Positions 37,725 to 46,643 of a stretch of DNA of 64,000 nt are shown piece by piece. Source of the DNA: JAAYXS01 sp964550375 (GTDB lineage Bacteria; Planctomycetota; Phycisphaerae; UBA1845; Fen-1342). Position 1 is the stretch's first letter; each line of letters opens with the position of its first letter. The notes beneath the pieces are model-generated. The model saw only the letters and a program-made list of their open reading frames with translations. It had not been told where the DNA came from and made no database searches. A program made the translations under genes and the position numbers. The stretch spans positions 62,001 to 126,000 of the forward strand of contig CAZJYX010000007.1 in assembly GCA_964550375.1 (NCBI GenBank). Reading direction: 5' to 3'.

Positions 37725-39506
37725 TCAGCTCCGCACGGTAAACGCGAAGTCCACGTGCAACCCGCCCGGCACGATCCGGCCGGGCGGCGTGATGCGCACG
37801 TGCACTTGGCGCCGGGCCGCATCGTCCGCCGCGGCTCCGACCCCCACCATGACCGCCTCGGATGAGTCCTCCGCCGTCAGCCGCAGCAGGTCACGCAGCC
37901 CGAACAAGAGCCGCTTCTGAATCTCCTCGTCCGGTAGCCCATGCAGTTCCGGCGCCTGTTCGCTCAACCAGGCCCCCGTGATGTTGCTGAACTGCTGATA
38001 AGGCACGCTGATCTCGAGCGCGGCCTGTTGGGCGCCGATGTCGGCCGTGACCTTCGGCCGCGCCACCGTCACGCCGCCCAGCAGCACGCACCCGTCCGTG
38101 CCCGGAATACTCTGCAGAACGTTGATGCCGACGGCCGGCAACTCGTCGATCCGGCGATCCGGCAACGTCAGGTCGCCCGGCCCCCAGGGCTTCTGCGCGT
38201 CAGCCGGATTGGGAATCACGGGCAGGTCGCCCACCTTCCCGGCCTGAGCCCCGTACATCCGCGTCGGCCAGCCATGCGTCGCAAACGCACGCCCGGCGCA
38301 CAGGCCCATCGCCAGGTGACCGCCGGCCCACATGGCCTGCGATGCGGCGGTGCACTGCTCGTCGCACGTGAACTCGCGGCTGTCCGGCCGCCGCGCATGC
38401 GGTGCCCGCAGCAGGAAGCGCCCCATGACCGCCGCCAGCCACCGGCTGTAAGGCTGATCGCGCAGGGCACGCCACTTGGCGAACTGCCAGCCGTCAACCA
38501 GGTTCGACAGGTTCGGCAGGTTCTTAATCAGATTCGCCGAGCGAACGTCGAAGAACACCGGCTCCAGCGCGAACACCAGCGGCACCGCCAGGCTGGCCCC
38601 CAGTTGCGCCAGCTCGTCCAGCAAGGCAATGTCGGCCGGCTCATTGCGGAAGGGGGAATCCAGCAGCACCAGCCCCGGCGTATCAACGTCGCCCGCGAAG
38701 GCCGCCTCAACCACGTGCTCATTCAAACACGCGACTACCTCTTCGCGCGGCGCATCCAGCATTGCCAGGCGCACGCCCGCGCGGAAGTCCAGCCGATCCA
38801 CCAGGAACTTGACCGCGCGCCAGGCCGCCTCCAGACGCCGCACCTCCGGATGCTGCCACAGCGCGCTGGCGATCGTCGTGAGCTCCGCGTGCAGCCGGCC
38901 GGCCCATTCGTCCAGCCGGCGACTTTCCGCGCCGCTGAGCCGCGCTTCCGGCGTGCCCGCCTCTGCCGCCAGGCGCTCCACATCGGCACTCACCCGCCGC
39001 GCCGCATCCGGCTCGTCAATCATGTCCAGAATGCTGCCACTTGTCGGAACCGCCCCGCCCGCCTTTGGCTCAGCGCCGGACCTGCCCTCCCGCAGCCATT
39101 GCAGCGTTCCGTCCGCCGCCACCGCAGCCCCAACGGCAGCATCCAGCTCCGCCGCGGACAGCCGGCCCGCGCGCCGCTCACGCACTTGCTGCCACAGCGC
39201 CAGCCGCGCCTCCGCCTGGGGCACCTGCCGCAGCAGGCCCTCAGCCTCAAACGCCGCCAGCGAGCCAAACGTCAGCGCCAACTCCCAATCAGCACCCGCC
39301 CCAACCGGCGGCGGCAACGCGAGCGTCACCTCCGGCCGCGCCCGCGACAACACCTCAACGAAGCTGTCCTTGTCAATCGGCGCCAGGCCGCCCAGCCGAC
39401 CCGCGCTGCCCAGGCCCCCGGCAAACACGAGCGTGTACGCGCGTCGCGCCGGCGTAGCCGGTGTGGCCGCATCCATCGAGAAGGTGACGTCGCTGTCGTC
39501 TTGCAT
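37725..39506 (-). CDS. Contractile sheath protein: TssB-like plus TssC-like fusion
   Basis: 593 aa from the ATG at 39506. Residues about 25-140 resemble T6SS TssB/VipA: IDKDSFVEVLSRARPEV, WELALTFGSLAAFEAEGLLRQVP and a following leucine-rich helix. Residues about 158-593 resemble TssC/VipB: SILDMIDE, RRLEAAWRAVKFLVDRLDF, FAKWRALRD, MGRFLLRAPHA, AGRAFATHGWPTR and PYQQFSNI. In T6SS the two halves are separate proteins that co-assemble into the contractile sheath; here one polypeptide carries both. No tube, baseplate, spike, membrane-complex or ClpV gene is visible nearby. It lies 131 bases downstream of the CPBP protease on the same strand. Confidence 0.8.
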   Translation of the reverse strand: MQDDSDVTFSMDAATPATPARRAYTLVFAGGLGSAGRLGGLAPIDKDSFVEVLSRARPEVTLALPPPVGAGADWELALTFGSLAAFEAEGLLRQVPQAEARLALWQQVRERRAGRLSAAELDAAVGAAVAADGTLQWLREGRSGAEPKAGGAVPTSGSILDMIDEPDAARRVSADVERLAAEAGTPEARLSGAESRRLDEWAGRLHAELTTIASALWQHPEVRRLEAAWRAVKFLVDRLDFRAGVRLAMLDAPREEVVACLNEHVVEAAFAGDVDTPGLVLLDSPFRNEPADIALLDELAQLGASLAVPLVFALEPVFFDVRSANLIKNLPNLSNLVDGWQFAKWRALRDQPYSRWLAAVMGRFLLRAPHARRPDSREFTCDEQCTAASQAMWAGGHLAMGLCAGRAFATHGWPTRMYGAQAGKVGDLPVIPNPADAQKPWGPGDLTLPDRRIDELPAVGINVLQSIPGTDGCVLLGGVTVARPKVTADIGAQQAALEISVPYQQFSNITGAWLSEQAPELHGLPDEEIQKRLLFGLRDLLRLTAEDSSEAVMVGVGAAADDAARRQVHVRITPPGRIVPGGLHVDFAFTVRS

Positions 39507-39637
39507 CACATGCCCTCGACCCCCGGCGAAATGTCCATTCTCAGCATCGCACGTTCGCTCCCGTCAGTCAAGCACCTTCGGCCTGCAATCCGCCCGTTCA
39601 TCCGCCCCGGACAGACACGGCCGGCACGGCGTCACCG

Positions 39638-40414
39638 CTACGCGGCCCGCGCGCCCAGCGCCAGCCAAACCAGCGTCAAGTTGAATGCCGCGTGGCACCC
39701 GGCCGCAATGCCCAGCCCGCGCCACAGAAACACAATCGCCAGGTAGACCCCGGCCAGCACGAGTTGCACGAAGTGCCGCCCGTCAAACGTCGCACTCCCG
39801 ATCGGCGCGAAATGACACAGCGCGAACAGACCCGCGGACAACGCGACAACCAGCGGCACGCTTACCCGCCGGGCCACGCGCAGCCCGCTCTCCAGCAGGC
39901 GCGACAGGCCGGCGATCAGGTACAGGCGAAAGACCAACTCCTCGTAGATGCCCGCCCCCAGGGCCAAGACCACCTGCCCTCGCAACGCCAACGCACTGTC
40001 AGCGGAGCCTTGACCCGCCTGCAATGCCATCACCTGCCCCAGCACAAAAAGCGGCATCGTCAAAACGATGCTCTCCAACGCCATCAGCGGCAACATCCAG
40101 ATCCGCACCCGCCAGGAGTGCCGCGCCAGAATGTGCCAGATCAGCAGCGTCAGCAGCAGCGCTACCCCCGGCAACCACATGCCGCCGGCCCCAAACCAAC
40201 TGAGCAGCTTCTGCACGAGGCTTTGCGCCACGAGTTGCCGCTCCGGCCAGGCCACCGGCCGCAGCAGCAGCGTACCAAACTCGTACGTCGCCACCAGCGG
40301 AAAGAGGAAAAGCAGGCAGTAGAGCGGCTGCGGGACCTCCACCTTGTACACACGCCAGAGCAAACGGGCGGATTCTGTCACCGTGCGGCGCCGCGGTCCC
40401 GGGTCGTCCTTCAT
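39638..40414 (-). CDS. CPBP-family intramembrane protease
   Basis: 258 aa with six to eight hydrophobic helices. The CPBP/Abi motifs are present: EELVFRLYLIAGL (EExxxR) in helix 4, LFALCHFAPIG (FxxxH) and AGCHAAFNLTLV (HxxxN) further on. These glutamic intramembrane proteases cleave membrane substrates or prenylated peptides; the bacterial substrates are mostly unknown. It starts at ATG 40414, 50 bases downstream of a DUF1570 gene, and precedes the sheath-like gene, so they may share a transcript. Confidence 0.88.
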   Translation of the reverse strand: MKDDPGPRRRTVTESARLLWRVYKVEVPQPLYCLLFLFPLVATYEFGTLLLRPVAWPERQLVAQSLVQKLLSWFGAGGMWLPGVALLLTLLIWHILARHSWRVRIWMLPLMALESIVLTMPLFVLGQVMALQAGQGSADSALALRGQVVLALGAGIYEELVFRLYLIAGLSRLLESGLRVARRVSVPLVVALSAGLFALCHFAPIGSATFDGRHFVQLVLAGVYLAIVFLWRGLGIAAGCHAAFNLTLVWLALGARAA

Positions 40415-40464
40415 GCCCCCATTATCTGCCGTTCATCCCGCCCGCGGTAGACCCGCGGTGTGGC

Positions 40465-41493
40465 TCACTCCGCGGCCGGCTCACGCCGCAGCAAGTCGAT
40501 GTGGTCCGCCAGCCGCGCCGCAAAGGACTCATCCAACGGACCACAAGCCCGTTCAAAAGCCGCCAGCCGCCCTGCGTCCGCCCCAGCCCGCTCAGCCACG
40601 AACCGGCCAAACTGCTCTGGATGCCGCCGGAACAAGTAGCTCGTGAGCGCCCACGCCAGCGCGTAGTCCTGCCAGCCGCGCCAGCCCGATTCATCGGCGA
40701 CCATGCGCCGCAACTCCGCCGGCAAGTCCGCGCAGTTCCCGTAGAGCACGTCATACTCCGCCAGACGATAGCGATTCGTCCCCTCCGCCAGCGTCGCGCC
40801 CCGCTCGACAAACGGTAGCTCGAACAACTCCGCCAGCCCTTCAACGACCCACGTGGGAGTACCGCCCCCCGCCGGCACCAACCCGATGTTCGCATGAATC
40901 TGATGGGCCGCCTCGTGCTGAATCACCGTAGCAGTCAGGGACTCCGTGTTGCGGCGCAGACGCCGGCTCAACTCCGCGCGCCGCTCATGCGCCGCTCGTC
41001 CGAGGTTGTCCAACTCGGCCCGCAGCCGTGCCACCGGCGGATAGCCGGCCAGATCGAACAGCACCGTCCGGTTCTCGGCCGGCTCATAGAAGCCCAGCAC
41101 GTCGCGCTGCTCTGGCGCCACCCGCTCGCGGTACGCGCGAAACTCCCCATACGAACCGAAGAATAACACCGGCAGCTTCACCGCCGGCGCTTCCAGCCGC
41201 AGCCCCACCGCGGCGGCAAACGGCACGTGCGCCCGATACACCGCCTCCAACCGGTCCGCCAGTGCCCGGACCTGACCCGTGCGGCCGGTATACACAATGA
41301 CGAAATGCTCGCTTTCGAACACCCGCGCCCGCGCGGCGGCGGCCTCCCGCAGCCGCGCCAGGGCATCCTCATCCGTCTGCAGCGGCCTGAGAAACGCCGC
41401 CGTTGCCTCCCTGTCGCAGGGCTCCGCCGCGCCGGCCATCCCGGCAACCAGCACCGCCGGCACGATCAACAGCAGCCGTAGACCAGCACGCAT
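40465..41493 (-). CDS. Secreted DUF1570-like zinc protease, copy A
   Basis: 342 aa from ATG 41493 with a signal peptide (cleavage near GAAEP). HEAAHQ (an HExxH zinc site) follows TATVIQ, and a downstream Glu lies in WVVEGLAELFE, as in DUF1570-type and gluzincin proteases. FESEHFVIVYTGR near residue 65 is another family-like block. The protein is similar in layout to the next gene upstream (copy B). Probably a periplasmic or outer-surface protease of unknown substrate. Confidence 0.75.
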   Translation of the reverse strand: MRAGLRLLLIVPAVLVAGMAGAAEPCDREATAAFLRPLQTDEDALARLREAAAARARVFESEHFVIVYTGRTGQVRALADRLEAVYRAHVPFAAAVGLRLEAPAVKLPVLFFGSYGEFRAYRERVAPEQRDVLGFYEPAENRTVLFDLAGYPPVARLRAELDNLGRAAHERRAELSRRLRRNTESLTATVIQHEAAHQIHANIGLVPAGGGTPTWVVEGLAELFELPFVERGATLAEGTNRYRLAEYDVLYGNCADLPAELRRMVADESGWRGWQDYALAWALTSYLFRRHPEQFGRFVAERAGADAGRLAAFERACGPLDESFAARLADHIDLLRREPAAE

Positions 41494-41599
41494 CGTATCA
41501 CCAGGGCTCACCCGCCCGCCCGAAGAAGACGCCGCGGAGACACACCGTGGCGGTCAATCCGCGGCGACAAACCGGTCACGCGCCCCGTGTCCTGCGCCC

Positions 41600-42946
41600 C
41601 TACGGCGGATCCGGCGGCACCGCCGCGGGATTCAGCGGCAAGGCGCGCAGCCATGCGTACCACTTGTCGACCCACTCCTCGTTGATGCGCCCAAAGCGAT
41701 CCTCGAACTCCTTCTCCAGCATCGTCACCGTAACTTCGTCACCCGGATTCCGCGTGGAGACCACCCGCATGTAATCGGTGAATTCCTTTGGATACTGCTT
41801 GCGCAGGTAATAGGTCAGCGCCCAGCCCACCGGATAGTAGCTGCCGCCCCCGCGGAGAAACACGTTGCCGTCCACGATGAAGTTCTTCAGCCACTGGGGC
41901 GTGAACTTCCGCTGCCCGTACCACTCGAGGAACTTGGATAACTGGTAGTGGTTGATCACGCCCAGGCTGGCCCCCTCCGAGCTCGGCGGCACCTCGAACA
42001 TCATGGTCGTGCCCTCCACCAGCCAACGCTGCACGCCCTCCCGGCTCTCCGGGTTCAGGAATGCCTCCGGCGGAAACACGCCCAGGTTGAAATGCAGATG
42101 GTGACCGATCTCGTGCTGGGTCACCTCCATGTTCATGTGCTCCACCCAGCGCTCAGCCGCCGTCCTGATCTTCAGCCGCTGCTGCGGCGGCACGCGCGGG
42201 TCCTCCGCCGTCTTCAGCGCCGCCGCTATGTTTGGCAGCGACGCCAAGTCAAAAAAGTGCGAACGGTTCGAGGTCGGCAGGAAGTAGCCTAGCGCCCCGG
42301 ACGGATGGCCGTACGCGTTTACGCTGTGCGTCTCGAACTCCTGCTGCGTGCCGAAAAAGTAGACCTCCATCTTGCAATCCGGCACCAGGATCGGCAAACT
42401 CAGTATCTTCATGTACGCAATGTTCCAGCGCCACACGGCCTCCAACCGGTTCAGCAGCCGCCGCGCCTCCGCGTCCGTGCCCGTGTGCACCATCATGAAG
42501 TTCGGCGTCATCAGCACCTTGTCGGTCCCAGCCAGGAACTTCATCTCCTCCAGCGACTCCTCGTTCACCGGTAGCTCGGCCGGAAGCTCCGCCGCACTCT
42601 CGATCCCCAGCGCATCGAAGTCCACCCCCACCACCAGGGCCTCGATCTCCGGGTCAGTTATCCGCCGACGATAGGACGTGCCCTCCGCATCTCCCGGAGC
42701 GACAATCTCATCTTCCTGCACCGCCACCATGCTGCGGACCTGGCTCCGCGGCAGCGTCACCGCGATGCCCCGCCCCATGTCTACACGGTAGCCCTCCGCT
42801 GTCGCCTCAACCTCCCCGACCAGCCACCGTCCGTCCACGGTCTGCACACGCATCCGCCCCAGCTCCTCGGCCATGGCAGACGATGCGCCCAATCCCGCCA
42901 GCAGCACCGCCAGGGTGACAACGGACCCCATATATCGTGTAAGCAT
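41600..42946 (-). CDS. Secreted DUF1570-like zinc protease, copy B
   Basis: 448 aa. ATG 42946 has a GGAGAGG site and gives a signal peptide ending near AMAEE. A small N-terminal beta domain (VQTVDGRWLVGEVEATAEGYRVDM) precedes the protease part, whose zinc site is EVTQHEIGHHLHF with WLVEGTTMMFE downstream. ADARRLLNRLEAVW-like and FFDLASLP segments match copy A. The two genes are 106 bases apart in the same direction and look like diverged duplicates. Function unknown. Confidence 0.77.
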   Translation of the reverse strand: MLTRYMGSVVTLAVLLAGLGASSAMAEELGRMRVQTVDGRWLVGEVEATAEGYRVDMGRGIAVTLPRSQVRSMVAVQEDEIVAPGDAEGTSYRRRITDPEIEALVVGVDFDALGIESAAELPAELPVNEESLEEMKFLAGTDKVLMTPNFMMVHTGTDAEARRLLNRLEAVWRWNIAYMKILSLPILVPDCKMEVYFFGTQQEFETHSVNAYGHPSGALGYFLPTSNRSHFFDLASLPNIAAALKTAEDPRVPPQQRLKIRTAAERWVEHMNMEVTQHEIGHHLHFNLGVFPPEAFLNPESREGVQRWLVEGTTMMFEVPPSSEGASLGVINHYQLSKFLEWYGQRKFTPQWLKNFIVDGNVFLRGGGSYYPVGWALTYYLRKQYPKEFTDYMRVVSTRNPGDEVTVTMLEKEFEDRFGRINEEWVDKWYAWLRALPLNPAAVPPDPP

Positions 42947-43154
42947 CACTGGAACCTCTCCGCAAGGATGCCCGAAGCTCAACGCGCACTCACCTACTAG
43001 TTTATAGCTCCATCAGCCGAAGCCGCAACTCAAACCCGCCAATCCCACGGTTTCCTTCTCCGCTCCGTGGGCGCCCCGCTGAACGCTCACCACGCCGACT
43101 GGCGATAACAGCCGCCCAGGATTAATCTTATGATCTCAAGCCGCGGAGCGTGCC

Positions 43155-44099
43155 ATGAACGTATATTCTCGTAAGGGCGAAGCTGCCCTGATTCGACGAA
43201 TCCGTAGCGAGCTGCAGACGCCCGCGCCCGCCCGCGAACCCAGGCCGCGCAACTTCATCGACGATATGGCTTTGCTGACCGACGACTCGCAGGCGCTGCT
43301 CTGGACGGTTGACATGCTCATGGACGGCGTCGACTTCCGCTCCACTGAGCATGATTGGTACGACATCGGCCGCAAAGCCATGGCCGTCAACCTCAGCGAC
43401 TGTGCCGCCATGGCCGCCCAGCCGCTGGCCGCCCTGTGCGCCGTTTCACTCAGCAATCACCTGGCCCAAGACGACGCCGTCAACCTTGTGCGCGGCGCGC
43501 ACGGCTTTGGCCTGCGCTGGAACTGCCCCATCGTCGGCGGCGACACGAATAGCTGGGACCAGCCCACGGTCATCGCCATCACGATCGCCGCCCGCACCGA
43601 GTCCGGCCGGAAACCCGTATGCCGAGACGGCGCCCGCCCGGGCGACCTGATCTACCTCTCCGGCCCCGTCGGCGGCTCGATTCTCGGCCGCCATATGGCG
43701 TTCGAGCCCCGCATCGAGACGGCCCTGGCCATCAACCGGCAACTCGCCCCGCACGCGATGATCGACATCAGCGACGGCCTCGCCCTGGACCTGTCGAGAG
43801 TACTCGAGGCCTCCCAATGCGCTGCCGTGCTGGACGCACGCGCCCTGGACGCCCTGACCCATACCGACGCCCAACGCCTGTCCGTGCGCGACGGCCGCCC
43901 CGCCCGCGAACACGCCCTGCACGATGGCGAGGATTTCGAGCTGATCGTCATGCTGCCCCCCAACGCGGACCCTGCCGCCTGCCAGGCGCTCGGCCTGCAT
44001 GCGCTCGGCCGCATCGAGTCGGGCAGCGGGGTCGTCCTGTCCGATCCGGACGGCCGCCAGACTCCCATCGAGCCGCGCGGCTGGGAGCACTTCCAGTGA
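43155..44099 (+). CDS. thiL: Thiamine-monophosphate kinase
   Basis: 314 aa. FIDDMALL near residue 35 (ATP/Mg site), TVDMLMDGVDF, KAMAVNLSDCAAMAAQPLA, GGDTN, ISGPVG-like LSGPVGGSILG and IDISDGLALDL, HDGEDFELI are the ThiL signatures in order. ThiL phosphorylates thiamine phosphate to thiamine diphosphate in the cytoplasm. Its stop overlaps the tsaE GTG start in a GTGA, so the two are coupled. No TPP riboswitch was seen upstream; a 7-bp inverted repeat (43044-43071) has no T-run. Confidence 0.93.
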   Translation: MNVYSRKGEAALIRRIRSELQTPAPAREPRPRNFIDDMALLTDDSQALLWTVDMLMDGVDFRSTEHDWYDIGRKAMAVNLSDCAAMAAQPLAALCAVSLSNHLAQDDAVNLVRGAHGFGLRWNCPIVGGDTNSWDQPTVIAITIAARTESGRKPVCRDGARPGDLIYLSGPVGGSILGRHMAFEPRIETALAINRQLAPHAMIDISDGLALDLSRVLEASQCAAVLDARALDALTHTDAQRLSVRDGRPAREHALHDGEDFELIVMLPPNADPAACQALGLHALGRIESGSGVVLSDPDGRQTPIEPRGWEHFQ

Positions 44100-44626
44100 C
44101 ACCCCCGCTCCGCTGGCAATCCGATGATCCCGCCCGAACCCGGCAGTGTGGATGCCTGCTGGGTCGCCTGCTGCGGGCGGGCGACGTCGTGGCCCTGTCC
44201 GGCGCATTGGGTGCCGGCAAGACGCAGTTTGTCAAGGGGCTGGCCGCCGGGCTGGATGTGCGGGCGGACGAAGTAGTTAGCAGCCCCACCTTCGTGCTGA
44301 TGCGCGAGTACGCCGGCCGCCTGCGGCTATATCACCTCGATGCGTACCGGCTGCACGACGTGGACGAACTCCTGGCACTGGGTTGGGAGGAGCTGCTGGA
44401 GGAGCCCGGGGCCGTCGTGGTCCTGGAGTGGGCGGACCGCGTGCCGGACGCCGTGCCGCCCGCCGCCTGGCGGATCGAGCTGGAGCATCTGAGCGAGTTA
44501 GGCCGCCTGCTGACCATCAGTGGCCCGAACCCGGAGATGCTGGGGCAATTGGCCGCGCACCTGCCTGGGCGTTCCGGCCGCGTGGACGCCGCCGGGAACG
44601 CCGAAAAGCCGGCTGCCGACGGTTGA
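44096..44626 (+). CDS. tsaE: tRNA threonylcarbamoyladenosine ATPase TsaE
   Basis: 176 aa from GTG 44096, coupled to thiL by a 4-base overlap. Walker A is GALGAGKTQFVKG; SSPTFVLMREYAG and LYHLDAYRLHDVDEL (Walker B-like) and VLEWADRV follow, all typical of TsaE/YjeE. TsaE acts with TsaB and TsaD in making t6A37 on tRNAs that read ANN codons. The C-terminal 20 residues are a Gly/Ala-rich extension. Confidence 0.93.
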   Translation: MTPPLRWQSDDPARTRQCGCLLGRLLRAGDVVALSGALGAGKTQFVKGLAAGLDVRADEVVSSPTFVLMREYAGRLRLYHLDAYRLHDVDELLALGWEELLEEPGAVVVLEWADRVPDAVPPAAWRIELEHLSELGRLLTISGPNPEMLGQLAAHLPGRSGRVDAAGNAEKPAADG

Positions 44627-44691
44627 CAGGACTGCCCGCCCAGCCAACACTAGCAGCAGTACTTGAGTGAGTGTTCCTCAAGGGGAAGCGG

Positions 44692-44892
44692 ATGCGCGCG
44701 TTGTTGATGTTGGTAATGCTCGTTGGATTGGCCGCACTGGGCGGCTGTGCCACCATGACCCGCTCGGGCGACGACAACTGGGCCACATTCGAGCGGTCGG
44801 TCCAGTACGACATGCGGCAGATGGCCGAGGACTTCAACTACGTCTGGATGTTGGACCGTCCGAGCCGTCTGTCCAGGTGGGTGACGCGGTAG
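44692..44892 (+). CDS. Small lipoprotein
   Basis: 66 aa from ATG 44692 (AAGGGGAAG upstream; a GTG start at 44671 is possible). Lipobox LAALGGC gives a cleavage near residue 18. The mature part is about 48 residues, charged and aromatic (FERSVQYDMRQMAEDFNYVWMLDRP), with no recognised family. It follows tsaE by 65 bases and may belong to the same unit. Confidence 0.6.
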   Translation: MRALLMLVMLVGLAALGGCATMTRSGDDNWATFERSVQYDMRQMAEDFNYVWMLDRPSRLSRWVTR

Positions 44893-45374
44893 GCCGGTCC
44901 GGGACGTACGGTCTCGCGGGGCATGGGGTGCTCCGCGCTGATGTTCCCAGTGCTGTCGTGCGCCGCCTCCCGACCCCGTCACGTTGCCCCCGCCACCAAT
45001 GCCGACCGTGAAAGCTTCCCGACCGGCGCACCACCGCCGGCCCGATCGCCGTCGCTGCATCCGCAGCCACCTGGCCTGATGGCCTGGAACTTCCCGCTGA
45101 CGGCCATCCATTTTCCCCGCAACCACAAGCCGGCAGGACGCCTCGCGTAACTATCGCCGTGCAAGCTACTTACAAGTCGGCGTCTCCCGCCCGGCCCGCG
45201 CGTGTAGTGCACTGCAAGTCGCAAACCGCGCCCACAGTTGATCCAGATCAAGGACTGCCCCGCAATGGCTCGCAACAATCCGGGCATGACGCCGGCGCGG
45301 CGGCCGGCACCTGGCAACGTGCCTCGGCTAACAGAACCCACGCGGAAACCGCGTCTCTGAGAAAGGAGCCTTCG
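44893..45374. other. Gene-free upstream region of the hybrid cluster protein
   Basis: 482 bases with no supported gene. The main signal is the FNR-type palindrome at 45238-45251 described separately, with an AACAAT -10-like box at 45274-45279 placed as in a class II FNR-activated promoter (predicted start near 45286). An unsupported frame reading into the hcp gene covers part of this stretch. Confidence 0.5.
45238..45251 (+). promoter_or_regulatory. FNR/CRP-family binding site
   Basis: The sequence TTGATCCAGATCAA is a perfect TTGAT-N4-ATCAA inverted repeat, the consensus for FNR and related CRP-family regulators (FNR, NnrR, HcpR). It lies about 124 bases before the hcp start. Regulation of hcp by oxygen or nitrosative stress through such regulators is well established in other bacteria; its use here is inferred. 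Confidence 0.75.
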
Positions 45375-46643
45375 TTGTTCTGTAACCAGTGCGAACAGGT
45401 CCGTAATGGAATCGGCTGCACCGAGCCGGTCGGAGTCTGCGGCAAAGATCCGGACATGCAGTCACTTCAGGAGACCCTGCTGTACGGCCTCAAGGGCCTG
45501 GCGGCGTATGCGCACCACGCCCGCCGGCTCGGCATGGTGGACGAGGAAGTTGACGCGTTCGTCGAGGAGGCGCTCTTCGCCACGGTCACCAACGTCAACT
45601 TCGACCTCGACAGCCTCTTTGAGCTTGTCATCGACTGCGGCAAACACAACCTGCGCGTCATGCAGTTGCTCAACGACGGCCACGTCCAGCGCTTCGGTCA
45701 GCCCGCGCCCACCAGCGTCTACGAGGGCACCAAGGCCGGCCCCGGCATCCTCGTCACCGGCCATGACATGGTCGATCTGTACAATCTCCTGGAACAGACC
45801 AAGGGCACCGGCATCAACATCTATACCCACGGCGAGATGCTGCCGGCCCACGCCTACCCCGAACTGCGCAAGTACGAGCACCTGGTCGGCCACTTCGGCG
45901 ACGCCTGGCAGAAACAGCGCACCGAGTTCATACAGTTCACCGGGCCGATCCTGGCGACCACCAACTGCATCCTCATTCCCAAAAGCCAATACAAGGACCG
46001 CGTCTTCACCACCCGCGTCACGGCCGTCCCCGGCGGAAAACGCCTCAAGACCAACGACTTCAGCGAAGTGCTCGAGTGCGCCCGGCGGTGTGAGCCGCTC
46101 ACGGACAACCCCGTCCGTGAAACCACCATCGGCTTTCACTACAACGTGCTCGTCAGCGCGGCCGACAAGATCCTCAACGCCGTCAAGGCCGGCAAGCTCA
46201 GCCACTTCTACGTCATCGGCGGCTGCGACGGCGCCGAGCCCGGCCGCAACTACTTCGCCCAGTACGCCGCCAATACCCCGCAGGACTCGCTGATCCTCAC
46301 CATGGGCTGCGGCAAGTTCCGCATCCGCAACGAGAATGTCGGCACCATACAGATCGACGGCGTCGGCGAAATCCCTCGCATCCTCGACATGGGCCAGTGC
46401 AACGACAGCTATGGCGCCATCCAGGTTGCCGTTGCCCTCTCCAAGGCCCTCGGCTGCGGCATGAACGACCTGCCGCTGACCATTGTCCTGAGCTGGTTCG
46501 AGCAGAAAGCCGTGGCCGTGCTGCTTACGCTGCTGTACCTGGGCGTCCGCGGGATTCGCATCGGTCCGGCGGCGCCGGCGTTCGTCAGCCCAAACGTCTT
46601 CAAGATCCTGCAGGATAAGTACGACCTGCAACTGACCGGTTGA
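45375..46643 (+). CDS. hcp: Hybrid cluster protein (short form)
   Basis: 422 aa from TTG 45375, with AAAGGAG upstream; a longer reading adds a non-conserved N-terminus. The N-terminal cluster ligands are FCNQCEQ, then C and C (CX2CX8CX6C). TGHDMVDLYNLLEQT, YTHGEMLPAHAYPELRK, PILATTNCILIPK, GGCDGAEPGR and LTMGCGKFR provide the hybrid-cluster and Cys ligands. At 422 residues it lacks most of the helical insert found in the 550-residue class I/II enzymes and resembles class III. Hcp reduces nitric oxide and hydroxylamine. Confidence 0.93.
   Translation: MFCNQCEQVRNGIGCTEPVGVCGKDPDMQSLQETLLYGLKGLAAYAHHARRLGMVDEEVDAFVEEALFATVTNVNFDLDSLFELVIDCGKHNLRVMQLLNDGHVQRFGQPAPTSVYEGTKAGPGILVTGHDMVDLYNLLEQTKGTGINIYTHGEMLPAHAYPELRKYEHLVGHFGDAWQKQRTEFIQFTGPILATTNCILIPKSQYKDRVFTTRVTAVPGGKRLKTNDFSEVLECARRCEPLTDNPVRETTIGFHYNVLVSAADKILNAVKAGKLSHFYVIGGCDGAEPGRNYFAQYAANTPQDSLILTMGCGKFRIRNENVGTIQIDGVGEIPRILDMGQCNDSYGAIQVAVALSKALGCGMNDLPLTIVLSWFEQKAVAVLLTLLYLGVRGIRIGPAAPAFVSPNVFKILQDKYDLQLTG

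Noticed and set aside
37725..40414. A complete type VI secretion locus
   Set aside because: Only the sheath-like fusion is visible; no tssA/E/F/G/K, tssJ/L/M, vgrG, hcp-tube or clpV homologue was recognised.
43044..43071. A TPP riboswitch or terminator upstream of thiL
   Set aside because: Only a 7-bp inverted repeat without a T-run is present, and no thi-box core was seen.
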